From an uncultured Acidimicrobiaceae bacterium (lineage in GTDB: Bacteria > Actinomycetota > Acidimicrobiia > Acidimicrobiales > Microtrichaceae), in the NCBI GenBank assembly GCA_937868025.1, contig CALMLJ010000158.1, positions 1-14,042 on the forward strand: a stretch of DNA of 14,042 nt, given 5' to 3'. The translations under genes were made by a program, and so were the position numbers. A model generated the notes under the pieces. The model did no database searches and was not told where the DNA came from. It saw only the letters and a program-made list of their open reading frames with translations. Positions within the stretch are counted from its first letter, which is position 1. Each line of letters begins with the position of its first letter. Shown piece by piece: positions 7,141 to 14,042 of the stretch.

Positions 7141-8321
7141 CGCGGACCAGCTTTCGTCGAATCGGGCGTCCCTGCGAGGAGGTCGCGATAGGCGCCCAGG
7201 GTGATGTCGATCACGCGGCGCTGATCGAACTCGGTGCTCGCCAGCTCCAAGGAGCGGGCCGACATCTGGGCGCGACGGCCGCCGTCGGCGACGAGCCGGC
7301 CGATCGCGTCGGCAGCGCCGGCGACGTCGCGACACGGGACCAGCACACCCGTCACACCGTCGCGCACCACCTCGCGGCATCCGCGGATGTCGGTGGCGAC
7401 CACCGGGATGGCGGTGGCCGCGGCCTCCATCGCCGAGCGCGGGAAGCCCTCACGGTGAGACAGCAGGGTGTAGATGTCGAAGGCCTGGTAGAGCCGGTTG
7501 ACGTCGTGGCGCATGCCGAGGAACCGCACGCCGGCGGCAGTAGCACGGTTCACGTCGTCGCGACTCAGCGAGTCGGCCTTGTCGGGTTCGAACGGGCCGG
7601 CGATGACGAGCTCGGCCGTCGGCGATGTCGCCCGGACCTGCTTCCACGCCTGGAGCAGCTCGGGGTACCCCTTCTCGCGGACCAGGCGTCCGACGGCGCC
7701 GACGACGACGGCGTCCGCGTCGATGCCGAGCTCGGCCCGCACCTCGGCGCGAAGCTCCGGTTGGGGACGAAACCGGTCGAGATCGACGCCGTTGCCGAGC
7801 AGGCGCAGCTTGCCGGGCGGCACCCGGAGGGAGCGGAGCGTCGCGAGGTCCTCCGCGCTCTGCACCAGCTCGACGTGCGAACAGGCGGAGGCGATGCGCT
7901 CGGCGGCGTAGACCGCGGCGCGCCGGCGCAGCGCGTCGTCGGGGGTGGCGTACAACCCGTGCACCGTGTTGACGATGGCCGGGACACCGGCGAGACGGGC
8001 GGCGACGCGTCCGTAGACACCGGTCTTCGGGTTGTGGGTGTGCACGATGTCGGGACGGCGACGACGGAAGAGGGCCGTCAACTCCGCGAGGGCTGCGACA
8101 TCGGCACGCAGGTCCATCGACCGGGTCGCATTGCCGAGCGCCACGTGCTCCACACCGCGCTCCACCACCCGCGAAACGAACTCGCCGCTCGCGGAGACGC
8201 CGACGACCTCGTAGCCGGCGTCGACGAAGGCCGACAGCTGCGGCCCGAGCAGCAGTTCGAGGCTGATGTCCGCTGTGGTGAGCTGCATGAGGAGCGGGCG
8301 CTCGCGGGTTCGGACGCTCAT
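7137..8321 (-). CDS. GT4 family glycosyltransferase (PglA/CapM-like)
   Basis: A 394-residue GT-B enzyme with no signal peptide or membrane segment, expected at the inner face of the membrane. Landmarks: the acceptor-side VHTHNPKTGVYGRVAARLA at 93-111, NTVHGLY at 118-124, then the donor domain with VGAVGRLVREKGYPELL at 207-223 (Arg212 and Lys217 as diphosphate contacts), FLGMRHDVNRLYQAFDIY at 267-284, and the EX7E motif EGFPRSAME at 291-299. The DIYTLLSHREGFPRS segment resembles the same region of PglA, which adds GalNAc to undecaprenyl-PP-bacillosamine; CapM-type enzymes share it, so sugar specificity is not settled. ATG 8321 overlaps the deacetylase stop by four bases, and its own stop overlaps the PglE-type start, indicating translational coupling. 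Confidence 0.9.
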
Positions 8322-9124
8322 CGGGTGGCCCGTCGGTATCTGACCGCGTTGAGGCGCGACCGGACCAGGTCTTCGAAGCCCATGCCACCGCCGACCTTGC
8401 GCTGGAAGTCGTCGAAGGAGTCGGCAACCTGGATCGGCGAGCGGGCCAACCGGTGCACGTCGTCGCCGGCACGGTTGGCGTGCGTTCCCGCCAGCGATGC
8501 CGAGACGAATCGGGACCGCACGGCGAGGTGAGCCGGCCGCGAGGGGTCGACCGCCTTCGGATACGCGAAATGCAGCGGCGCCGAGCCCGTGTGCTGGCCG
8601 ATGAGGTCGATGCTGCGGTCGAGCTCCCCGGCGATCTCGTCGGGCGGCAGCCGATCGAGGAGCAGGTGCGAATGCGTGTGCGATCCGATGGTCGCCACGC
8701 CTGAGGCCATCAGCTCGGCGACCCCCGCCCAGCTGATCGAGCGTTCGCCGCATGGATGCTCGAGATCGCCTTCGGGGTAGCCGGTCGTGAGGTAGAAGGT
8801 CGCCGGCACGCAGTGTTCGACGAGCGTCGGTGCGACCACGTCGGCCCAATCCGCAGTGCCGTCGTCGAACGTGAGGGCAACGCCCGGCTCCACCGGACCA
8901 GCCCCACCGATCTCCGCCACCGCCTCGTCGAGCGTCACCACCCGACAACGGGCGGCGAGCCATGCCACCTGGCGCTCGAAGACCGAAGGGTCGAGGTTCA
9001 TCTGGCCTCCACCGGCAGCGCCCACGCGGTGGTAGATCAGGATGACGAGACCTCGTCGAGGTGGGACCACGGCGTCGACGGCTCGCGCCGCGGTCTTCAT
9101 CGCATGTCGTTGCAGCGACACCAC
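8318..9124 (-). CDS. Polysaccharide deacetylase (NodB-type, carbohydrate esterase 4)
   Basis: A 268-residue enzyme that would remove an N-acetyl or O-acetyl group from a glycan. Landmarks: VILIYHRVG at 27-35, the metal and catalytic motif TFDDG at 85-89, the metal-binding SHTHSH at 148-153 (His149 and His153), and FAYPKA at 186-191 where family members have a further active-site strand. There is no clear signal peptide: the N-terminus is basic with a short hydrophobic stretch, so it may act in the cytoplasm on lipid-linked sugar, or be exported by a route not visible here. GTG 9124 lies four bases after the epimerase stop; ATG 9100 (MKTAARA) is an alternative. Neither has a good ribosome binding site, which fits translational coupling within the operon. 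Confidence 0.9.
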   Translation of the reverse strand: MVSLQRHAMKTAARAVDAVVPPRRGLVILIYHRVGAAGGGQMNLDPSVFERQVAWLAARCRVVTLDEAVAEIGGAGPVEPGVALTFDDGTADWADVVAPTLVEHCVPATFYLTTGYPEGDLEHPCGERSISWAGVAELMASGVATIGSHTHSHLLLDRLPPDEIAGELDRSIDLIGQHTGSAPLHFAYPKAVDPSRPAHLAVRSRFVSASLAGTHANRAGDDVHRLARSPIQVADSFDDFQRKVGGGMGFEDLVRSRLNAVRYRRATR

Positions 9125-9128
9125 GTCG

Positions 9129-10061
9129 TCAGCCGACGGAGCGGAACCAGCGCACGGTGGCCGCCAGCCCCTCGCGGAGGTCGACCGGCTCGATCGACGG
9201 GAACAGCGCCCGCAGGCGGTCGTTGGCCGCCTGCGAGTGTGGGACGTCGCCGACTCGGGACGGCAGGAACTCCCGCGGCAGCTCGTGACCGAGCTCGGCC
9301 TCGAGCAGGTCGATCACCTGCAGGAGGTTGGTGCGCGATCCGAACGCGAGGTTGACCGGCTCGGGCGACGTCACCCCGCGAACGACCGCGTCGGTGATGA
9401 CCGTCGTGACCGTGTCGACGAAGGTGAAGTCGCGCGACTGGGTACCGTCGCCCTGAACAGGCAGCGGTCGCCCGGCCAGGGCGGCGTCGACGAACGCGGG
9501 GATCACGGCTGCGTAGGCGTGTCCCGCGGCCTGCAAAGGCCCGAACACGTTGAAGAACCGGAAGGCCAACGTCGGCAACTCGTAGGTCGCCTGATACGCC
9601 AGCGTGTAGGACTCTGCCGCGAGCTTCGACGCGGCGTACGGGCTCATCGGGCGCGTGGCGAGATCCTCGTGCTTGGGCAGGATCGGGTTGGAGCCGTACA
9701 CCGACGACGAGGAAGCCACGATCACCTGGACGTCGCCCACCGCTCGGGCGACCTCGAGCACGTTGAGGGTGCCGGTGGCATTCGCGTGGTGCGATGCAAC
9801 GGGGTCCTTGACCGATCGGGGGACCGACGGCCTCGCTGCGAGGTGCACGACGGCCTGGGCACCGTCGATGCATCGTTCGAGATCGGCCAGCTCGAGGATC
9901 GATCCCTCGACGAGCTCGGCGTCGACGCCCTGGAGGTTCGACGCGAACCCAGTCGACAGGTCGTCGAGCACGACGACGCTCGTCACCTCGGGCGTGGTGC
10001 TCAGCCGCGCGGCCAAGTTCGCGCCGATGAACCCGGCGCCCCCCGTCACAACGACCTTCAT
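9129..10061 (-). CDS. NAD-dependent sugar epimerase/dehydratase (extended SDR, UDP-hexose 4-epimerase-like)
   Basis: A 310-residue extended short-chain dehydrogenase. Landmarks: the NAD-binding TGGAGFIG at 6-13, LDDLSTG at 32-38, VVHLAARPSVPRSV at 71-84, SSSSVYG at 117-123 and YAASK at 142-146 (Tyr142 and Lys146 catalytic). RFFNVFGP and GDGTQSRDFTFVDT mark the sugar-nucleotide domain typical of GalE, WbpP and related epimerases. In this neighbourhood a UDP-GlcNAc/UDP-GalNAc epimerase role (like Gne or WbpP) is attractive but not proven; a dehydratase is less likely from the motifs. ATG 10061 has an excellent GGAGG four bases before it. It is the first gene of a four-gene operon that runs to 6001. 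Confidence 0.9.
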   Translation of the reverse strand: MKVVVTGGAGFIGANLAARLSTTPEVTSVVVLDDLSTGFASNLQGVDAELVEGSILELADLERCIDGAQAVVHLAARPSVPRSVKDPVASHHANATGTLNVLEVARAVGDVQVIVASSSSVYGSNPILPKHEDLATRPMSPYAASKLAAESYTLAYQATYELPTLAFRFFNVFGPLQAAGHAYAAVIPAFVDAALAGRPLPVQGDGTQSRDFTFVDTVTTVITDAVVRGVTSPEPVNLAFGSRTNLLQVIDLLEAELGHELPREFLPSRVGDVPHSQAANDRLRALFPSIEPVDLREGLAATVRWFRSVG

Positions 10062-10065
10062 CCGT

Positions 10066-10070
10066 CCTCC
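10066..10070 (-). promoter_or_regulatory. Strong ribosome binding site for the epimerase gene
   Basis: GGAGG on the minus strand, four bases before ATG 10061. It fixes the start and is the best Shine-Dalgarno sequence in the window. Confidence 0.75.
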
Positions 10071-10092
10071 GTTCGGCCCCGTGCCTGCTCTG

Positions 10093-10098
10093 AGGGTA
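10093..10098 (-). promoter_or_regulatory. Candidate -10 box TACCCT for the four-gene operon
   Basis: TACCCT on the minus strand fits TAnnnT and would place the transcript start near 10086, leaving a leader of about 25 bases that carries the GGAGG site. It lies in the 150-base divergent gap shared with the GNAT gene. No clear -35 element was found. Confidence 0.4.
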
Positions 10099-10197
10099 CG
10101 CGCGCCAGACGTCGAATCCCACCTCCGGAACGAACCATGGCCGGGGGCTCCTGCGCGCACCGGCAACGTGAGCCGGTCGCCTCATCTCAACCGGGGG

Positions 10198-10203
10198 TAG
10201 CCT
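10198..10203 (+). promoter_or_regulatory. Candidate -10 box TAGCCT, leaderless start of the GNAT gene
   Basis: TAGCCT ends 8 bases before ATG 10212, and there is no Shine-Dalgarno sequence in between. This is the arrangement of leaderless actinobacterial transcripts. Confidence 0.5.
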
Positions 10204-10211
10204 TGCCCGAC

Positions 10212-11180
10212 ATGGCTGCGCCCACGATCACCATTCGCGTGGCGACCGACGATGACCGCGACGCAATCGTCGCGCTGTGCCGGGCGTCGCTCGGGTGGAG
10301 TGCCGACGACCCGAACGAGGCGTTCTTCACGTGGAAGCACGACGAGAACTGGTTCGGGCGGTCACCCTCGTGGGTGGCGGAGTCGGATGGACGGCTCGTC
10401 GGTCTCCGGGTGTTCCTGAGGTGGCAGTTCCGTGACCGTGACGGCTCGGTCGTGTCGGCGGTGCGGGCAGTCGACACCGCCACCCATCCCGATGCCCAAG
10501 GCCAAGGGATCTTTCGGAGGCTGACTCTGGGAGCACTCCCCGACCTGCGCGAGATGGGCGTCGACTTCGTCTTCAACACCCCCAACACCAAGAGCCGTCC
10601 CGGCTACCTCAAGATGGGCTGGGGTGATGTCGGATCGGCACCCGTCGCGGTGAGGGTTGCCGGCCCTCGCCACGCACCGGCGGTCCTCGGCGCCCGCGCC
10701 GCAGCCGAGAAGTGGTCCCGACCCACCGAGGTGGGCGTCGCTGCGGCCGATGCGTTCGCCGACACCGAACTCGCCGACCGAGCACTTGCCCGTTCACGAC
10801 CCGCCGGGATCACGACCGACCGCAGCGCCGGGTATCTTCGCTGGCGCTACTCGTTCGGGCCCCTCCACTACCGGGTCGTGCCCGCGGGACCGGACGGGCT
10901 CGTCGTCTTCCGGCTGAGACGACGCGGCGCTGCACTCGAGGCGACAATCTCGGAGACCCTCGGAGCCGACGGCGCCGCAGTCCGACGCGCCGTCGGCGAC
11001 ATCCTTCGATCGACGGGCGCGGACTATGCCATCACCGGGGGGCACCGACGCCTGGGCCTCGATGGCTTCGCCCCGGCGCCCCGCCTGGGCCCGGCCCTCA
11101 CGTGGAAGCCGCTCGTGCGGCCCGGCGTTCCCGCCCTCGCCGACCTCGACCTCGCCCTGGGCGACCTCGAGCTGTTCTGA
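10212..11180 (+). CDS. GNAT-family N-acetyltransferase
   Basis: A 322-residue protein. Residues about 7-150 form a GNAT domain: ITIRVATDDDRDAIVALCR at 6-24, a beta strand SWVAESDGRLVGLRV at 53-67, the acetyl-CoA pyrophosphate loop DAQGQGIFRRL at 94-104, then FVFNTPNTKSRPGYLKMGW at 119-137. The second half contains YLRWRYSFGPLHYRV, a strand pattern common in GNAT proteins of polysaccharide loci. The likely reaction is acetyl transfer to an amino group; the acceptor is unknown, and an amino sugar of the locus glycan is one possibility. ATG 10212 is supported by the TAGCCT box 8 bases upstream; the open frame extends far upstream but is antisense to the epimerase there. It is divergent from the operon at 10061 and followed after 36 bases by the membrane protein gene. 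Confidence 0.85.
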   Translation: MAAPTITIRVATDDDRDAIVALCRASLGWSADDPNEAFFTWKHDENWFGRSPSWVAESDGRLVGLRVFLRWQFRDRDGSVVSAVRAVDTATHPDAQGQGIFRRLTLGALPDLREMGVDFVFNTPNTKSRPGYLKMGWGDVGSAPVAVRVAGPRHAPAVLGARAAAEKWSRPTEVGVAAADAFADTELADRALARSRPAGITTDRSAGYLRWRYSFGPLHYRVVPAGPDGLVVFRLRRRGAALEATISETLGADGAAVRRAVGDILRSTGADYAITGGHRRLGLDGFAPAPRLGPALTWKPLVRPGVPALADLDLALGDLELF

Positions 11181-11216
11181 CGCCGTGACGTCCACGGCCG
11201 TCGATGGATCGACACC

Positions 11217-11933
11217 GTGACGTCGTTGCAGGAGTTCATCGCGCGCTGGCACGTCCTGATCGGTCTCCGATGGCTGGTTGCAGGAATCGTCGCAACGGTC
11301 GTCGCGGCATTGACGCGGCGATGGCTCCGCTCCACTATCGTTCCCGCGCTCGTCGCGCTCCTCGCCGTCGCGGTGGAGGTACGCTTCGATCCCGGCCGTC
11401 CCGGAACGCTGGTCGGTCTCGCCCTGTGCGCCGTCACGTTGCTCGGCGGTCTGCGAGGGTCGGACGCGCCGACCCGACTCCGGGCGACCACCGCCCCACT
11501 CGTCGCGGCGGCGATGGTGGGGGTCTGGGCAACGGTGCCCGACACCGAGGCGCCGCTCGCTGCGGCGGCCGCGCTGGCGCCGACACTCGTCTGGACGGCG
11601 ACGCGTCCGGCCGACCTCGACCGGGGCGATCTCGGCCTCTGCCTCGCCGTGCTCGTCGTCGTGGCCGATGTCGGATCAGCCGGTCGTCAGACCGCGATCG
11701 CGGGCGCGATCTGCTGTGGTTGGATCGTCGTCTGGGGATGGGTTCGACGGTCGGGCACGTCGTCGGCGCCCGGGCCGAACCTGCTCGTCGTGCAGGCCGT
11801 CTCGATCGTGGTCGGATCGAGGGTGGTCGCTCACATTTCGGCGATAGCCGCGTGGACGATCAGCGCCCTCGTGGTGGTCGCGGGCTGCGCGGCCGTCGAG
11901 GCGCTGTGGGAGCGAGCTGAACCGCGCGAATGA
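11217..11933 (+). CDS. Polytopic integral membrane protein of unknown function
   Basis: A 238-residue, strongly hydrophobic protein with about eight predicted membrane segments by eye (near residues 13-32, 40-54, 63-78, 92-106, 113-127, 138-152, 160-176 and 205-228, with a weaker one near 188-204). Short basic loops (RRW, RLR, RRSG) lie between them. No family motif was recognised. It lacks the length of a Wzx flippase or Wzy polymerase, so a helper role in glycan export or membrane anchoring is only a guess from context. GTG 11217 is the first plausible start, 36 bases after the GNAT stop, suggesting a two-gene operon. Its last 74 bases overlap the 3' end of the convergent FkbM-type gene. 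Confidence 0.75.
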   Translation: MTSLQEFIARWHVLIGLRWLVAGIVATVVAALTRRWLRSTIVPALVALLAVAVEVRFDPGRPGTLVGLALCAVTLLGGLRGSDAPTRLRATTAPLVAAAMVGVWATVPDTEAPLAAAAALAPTLVWTATRPADLDRGDLGLCLAVLVVVADVGSAGRQTAIAGAICCGWIVVWGWVRRSGTSSAPGPNLLVVQAVSIVVGSRVVAHISAIAAWTISALVVVAGCAAVEALWERAEPRE

Positions 11934-12717
11934 GATCAAGACGGGATTCATGAACAGCGAGGCATGCCGGCCCCACCCAGTTCTCCTCCTCGAGGCGGAA
12001 TGGAGCGAACACCACCCCGTTGGGGCGGATCTTGCCGATTCGGTACCCCTTCGGCCCGAGGAGCTCGTAGAAGTCGGCGAGCAACCGACGACTCCGCATG
12101 TTCCAACCGTTGTACTCGAACTGGACGACCGGCACTGCCGCACCGAGGAGGTCTCCGAAGCCGTCGAGGACGAACCAGTCGAAACCCTCGGTGTCGACCT
12201 TGAGCATGTCGATGCGGTCGATCCCGAGCGTCTCGGCATATTCGTCCCCCCGCACGACCGGCACCTCGACGGGCACGCTGTTGAGGCTGTCGCCTGCGAT
12301 CACCGACGATCGGTCGCGGTGGTCAGGGTCGACGTTGAGCACCAAGGTGCCAGACTCATCGGCCAGGCCGACGGCATTGACGACGACTCGCGACGAACCC
12401 TGATACTTGACGGCGAGGCGCTCGGCAAGAACGGGATCCGCCTCGAAGGCATGCACGGTCGCTGACGGAAAGCACTCGACCGCTCGATCGGTCCACACGC
12501 CGGCGTGACACCCGACATCGACCACCGTCGTGACGCCAGCATCGGCGAGCCGCGTGAGTAACGCTGACTCGCCGTTCATGGAGAAATCATGGTCGAGGTT
12601 CGACCACAACCGCAGGTAACGCGCCGCTAACCCCGCCAGTTGCGCGAAGGGAGCACGGTTCCAGTTCGTGCGTACCAACGATCGAACCGAGGTCCGCCAC
12701 CCTTTCGATTGCATCAC
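11860..12717 (-). CDS. FkbM-family SAM-dependent methyltransferase
   Basis: A 285-residue cytoplasmic protein. SAM-binding motif I is VVDVGCHAGVWTDRAV at 65-80, the acidic ribose contact is EADP at 92-95, and the FkbM signature strand is IDMLKVDTEGFDWFVLDGF at 169-187. NGVVFAPFRLEEENWVGP and a final strand ACLAVHESRLDLI close the domain near residue 263. Family members O-methylate sugars or other small hydroxyl acceptors, so glycan methylation is the likely role here. Residues 263-285 are Pro/Arg-rich and lie entirely antisense to the membrane protein gene, so they look like run-on beyond the natural end. GTG 12717 is chosen because TAAGGT stands 7 bases before it; ATG 12714 is the next codon. 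Confidence 0.85.
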   Translation of the reverse strand: MMQSKGWRTSVRSLVRTNWNRAPFAQLAGLAARYLRLWSNLDHDFSMNGESALLTRLADAGVTTVVDVGCHAGVWTDRAVECFPSATVHAFEADPVLAERLAVKYQGSSRVVVNAVGLADESGTLVLNVDPDHRDRSSVIAGDSLNSVPVEVPVVRGDEYAETLGIDRIDMLKVDTEGFDWFVLDGFGDLLGAAVPVVQFEYNGWNMRSRRLLADFYELLGPKGYRIGKIRPNGVVFAPFRLEEENWVGPACLAVHESRLDLIRAVQLAPTAPRRPRSPRPPRGR

Positions 12718-12724
12718 GGACCCA

Positions 12725-12730
12725 ACCTTA
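12725..12730 (-). promoter_or_regulatory. Candidate -10 box TAAGGT, leaderless start of the FkbM gene
   Basis: TAAGGT on the minus strand ends 7 bases before GTG 12717. Its first three bases are the TAA stop codon of the PglD-type gene, so one sequence would end one gene and promote the next. Confidence 0.45.
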
Positions 12731-13396
12731 CGCGCCGACCCGGTCGCCAGGACCCGGTCCGAACTCGGGCACGATCCGGGCGGGAACTCCGACGGCCAGT
12801 GCTCCGGGCGGGACGTCGTCGAGCACGACCGCGCCGGCGCCGATCCTCGCTGCGGCCCCGACCCGACAGCCCCTCGTGACCACCGCCCCGCTGCCGAGGA
12901 ACACGTCGTCGCCGATGACGCAGTCGCCGTTGATCAGCACGCCGGGGCTCATCTGGACGAACTCGCCCACGACCGAGTCGTGCTGCACGGCACACCCCAC
13001 GTTCACGTGCGTGTGGCGCCCGATGCGGACATCGGTCGTCAACGTCGAGCGGTCGTACACGACGACGCCGTCGCCCAGCTCCACGTCGAGGCCCACCGAC
13101 GCGCCCGGAGCCACGATCGTCGCCGGGCGAGCCGATCCCTTCGCCAACCGGTCGACGATCGCCCGCCGGGTCGCCGACGCGCCGACGCCGAGCGCATAGC
13201 GGACGTCGCGGTCGATCAACCACTCGACCGGTCCGAGCACCCGGCCCCCGACTCGCTCGACACGGTGGTCGTCGACCGGCCCGTCGTCGACGAACCCGAG
13301 CATGTCCCATGTCGGGGCGACGTCGTTGACGTCGTGAGCGACGCTCCACAGCTCGCGCCCGTGACCACCGGCGCCGACCACGACGAGGGGTTGCAT
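12728..13396 (-). CDS. PglD/NeuD-type sugar O/N-acetyltransferase (left-handed beta-helix)
   Basis: A 222-residue enzyme. The N-terminal Rossmann part begins VVVGAGGHGREL at 5-16, typical of NeuD/PglD for UDP-sugar binding. From about residue 92 hexapeptide repeats build the left-handed beta-helix: IVAPGASVG, VQHDSVVGEFVQMSPGV with His139 as the likely general base, INGDCVIGDDVFLGSGAVVT, and a closing ALAVGVPARIV typical of the acetyl-CoA end. PglD N-acetylates the 4-amino group made by PglE to give UDP-di-N-acetylbacillosamine; the presence of PglE- and PglC-type genes in the window supports that reading, though NeuD-type O-acetyltransferases share the fold. ATG 13396 overlaps the PglC-type stop by one base (TGATG), indicating coupled translation. 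Confidence 0.85.
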   Translation of the reverse strand: MQPLVVVGAGGHGRELWSVAHDVNDVAPTWDMLGFVDDGPVDDHRVERVGGRVLGPVEWLIDRDVRYALGVGASATRRAIVDRLAKGSARPATIVAPGASVGLDVELGDGVVVYDRSTLTTDVRIGRHTHVNVGCAVQHDSVVGEFVQMSPGVLINGDCVIGDDVFLGSGAVVTRGCRVGAAARIGAGAVVLDDVPPGALAVGVPARIVPEFGPGPGDRVGA

Positions 13397-14001
13397 CACT
13401 CCGGGCTCGGCGCAGCCAGCGGATCGTCGGTGGGATGGCCCTCGACACCCTCGCCGGACAGCATCGACGACGCCGTGCGCATCAGGATCCGCACGTCGGT
13501 CCGGAGGGACTGCGTCTCCACGTACTCGACGTCGAGCTCGATGCGCCGGTCCCACGGGAGCGCGTTCCGGCCGCTCACCTGGGCGAGGCCGGTCAGACCG
13601 GGGCGGACGGCCAGCCGGCGCCGTTGTCGGTCGTCGTACCGTTCCACCTGGTAAGCCAACGTCGGCCGGGGGCCGACGATGCTCATCTCCCCCCTGGCGA
13701 CGTTGAGGAGCTGGGGCAGCTCGTCGAGGGAGAAGCGGCGCAGGAAACGCCCGATCGGGGTGATCAGCGTCGCGTCGGGAAACACCGGGTTGTCACCGGG
13801 AACCATGGTTCGGAACTTGTGCACCCGGAACTCGACCCCATCGCGTCCCACTCGGGTCTGGTGGAACAGCACCGGGCCCGGCGACGTGAGCCGGATGGCG
13901 GCGGCACACACAGCACCGACCAGCGCCGCGGGGACGGCGACGACGGCAAGGATCGTGAGATCGACGACCCGCTTGCCGCGGTAAGGACGCTCGCTCGTCA
14001 T
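13396..14001 (-). CDS. PglC-type polyprenol-phosphate phosphoglycosyl transferase
   Basis: A 201-residue monotopic phosphoglycosyl transferase that moves a sugar 1-phosphate from a UDP-sugar to undecaprenyl phosphate, starting glycan assembly at the inner membrane face. Landmarks: KRVVDLTILAV at 10-20, a hydrophobic segment with Pro24 suited to the re-entrant helix, SPGPVLFHQTRVGRDG at 40-55, FRVHKFRTM at 58-66, LDELPQLLN at 92-100 with catalytic Asp93-Glu94, GEMSIVGPRP at 104-113, and RPGLTGLAQVSGRN at 133-146. The length is that of PglC, without the extra N-terminal membrane helices of WbaP/WcaJ types. ATG 14001 is chosen because TAGCGT stands 7 bases before it; the GTG at 14010 overlaps that box. 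It is followed directly by the PglD-type gene. Confidence 0.92.
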   Translation of the reverse strand: MTSERPYRGKRVVDLTILAVVAVPAALVGAVCAAAIRLTSPGPVLFHQTRVGRDGVEFRVHKFRTMVPGDNPVFPDATLITPIGRFLRRFSLDELPQLLNVARGEMSIVGPRPTLAYQVERYDDRQRRRLAVRPGLTGLAQVSGRNALPWDRRIELDVEYVETQSLRTDVRILMRTASSMLSGEGVEGHPTDDPLAAPSPE

Positions 14002-14008
14002 CGCGAGC

Positions 14009-14014
14009 ACGCTA
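14009..14014 (-). promoter_or_regulatory. Candidate -10 box TAGCGT, leaderless start of the PglC-type gene
   Basis: TAGCGT on the minus strand ends 7 bases before ATG 14001 with no ribosome binding site between. It is the same hexamer found before the PqqD-like gene. Confidence 0.5.
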
Positions 14015-14042
14015 CCGCCCGGCGGGCACGGTTCGTCGCTCG

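Noticed and set aside
7141..7380. Extension of the PglE-type frame upstream of 7140
   Set aside because: The extension is Arg-rich and overlaps the GT4 gene; the family N-terminus (YLSPPDVG) begins right after ATG 7140.
8322..8963. Extension of the GT4 frame upstream of 8321
   Set aside because: It lies over the deacetylase gene in another frame and has no domain; ATG 8321 with the four-base overlap fits better.
9042..10211. Extension of the GNAT frame upstream of 10212
   Set aside because: It is antisense to the epimerase and the GNAT domain starts at 10212; the -10 box directly upstream supports that start.
13397..13555. Extension of the PglD-type frame upstream of 13396
   Set aside because: It overlaps the PglC-type gene; the Rossmann motif VVVGAGGHG starts five residues after ATG 13396.
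14002..14010. GTG 14010 as start of the PglC-type gene
   Set aside because: It overlaps the TAGCGT box, while ATG 14001 is 7 bases after it and gives the usual PglC N-terminus.

Overview
The window is high-GC DNA with strong G/C preference at third codon positions. At least three, and perhaps five, starts have a TAnnnT -10 box 6-8 nt upstream, the layout of leaderless actinobacterial transcripts. Together with the gene content this suggests an actinomycete (Actinomycetota), possibly of the Acidimicrobiia type; the phylum is inferred from composition and promoter style, not from a marker gene. No rRNA, tRNA, CRISPR array or transposase was seen.

Layout. The left edge (1-591, +) is the 3' part of a probable nucleotidyltransferase-family gene that runs tail to tail into a peroxiredoxin-like gene (442-891, -). 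A lipoprotein gene with Trp-rich repeats follows (902-2122, -). From 2123 to 3368 is a degraded stretch: a 424-base gap with two hairpins, a short lipoprotein ORF whose mature N-terminus resembles its neighbour's, and the front part of a WecE-like sugar aminotransferase broken by an in-frame stop and frame changes. Next come a 722-residue fusion of an HPr-kinase-like domain and a nucleotidyltransferase domain (3369-5537, -) and, divergent from it, a PqqD-like small protein (+), with candidate -10 boxes for the two strands overlapping.

6001-10061 (-) is a tight four-gene operon read in the order epimerase, polysaccharide deacetylase, GT4 glycosyltransferase, PglE-type aminotransferase, with 4-base overlaps at two junctions. 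10212-11933 (+) carries a GNAT acetyltransferase and a polytopic membrane protein. 11860-14001 (-) carries, in reading order, a PglC-type phosphoglycosyl transferase, a PglD-type acetyltransferase and an FkbM-type methyltransferase.

How they may work together. The PglC, PglD, PglE, GT4 and epimerase genes look like most of a pgl-type route: a UDP-4-keto sugar is aminated (PglE-like), N-acetylated (PglD-like), transferred as a sugar phosphate to undecaprenyl phosphate (PglC-like) and extended by the GT4 enzyme. The deacetylase, the FkbM methyltransferase and perhaps the GNAT protein would decorate the glycan. A PglF-type dehydratase, a flippase, a polymerase or an oligosaccharyltransferase is not in the window. 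The PqqD-like protein and the kinase/nucleotidyltransferase fusion are the least explained part. Such domains occur together in lasso-peptide-type and other peptide-modification loci and also beside polysaccharide loci, but no precursor peptide, cyclase or radical SAM enzyme is visible here.
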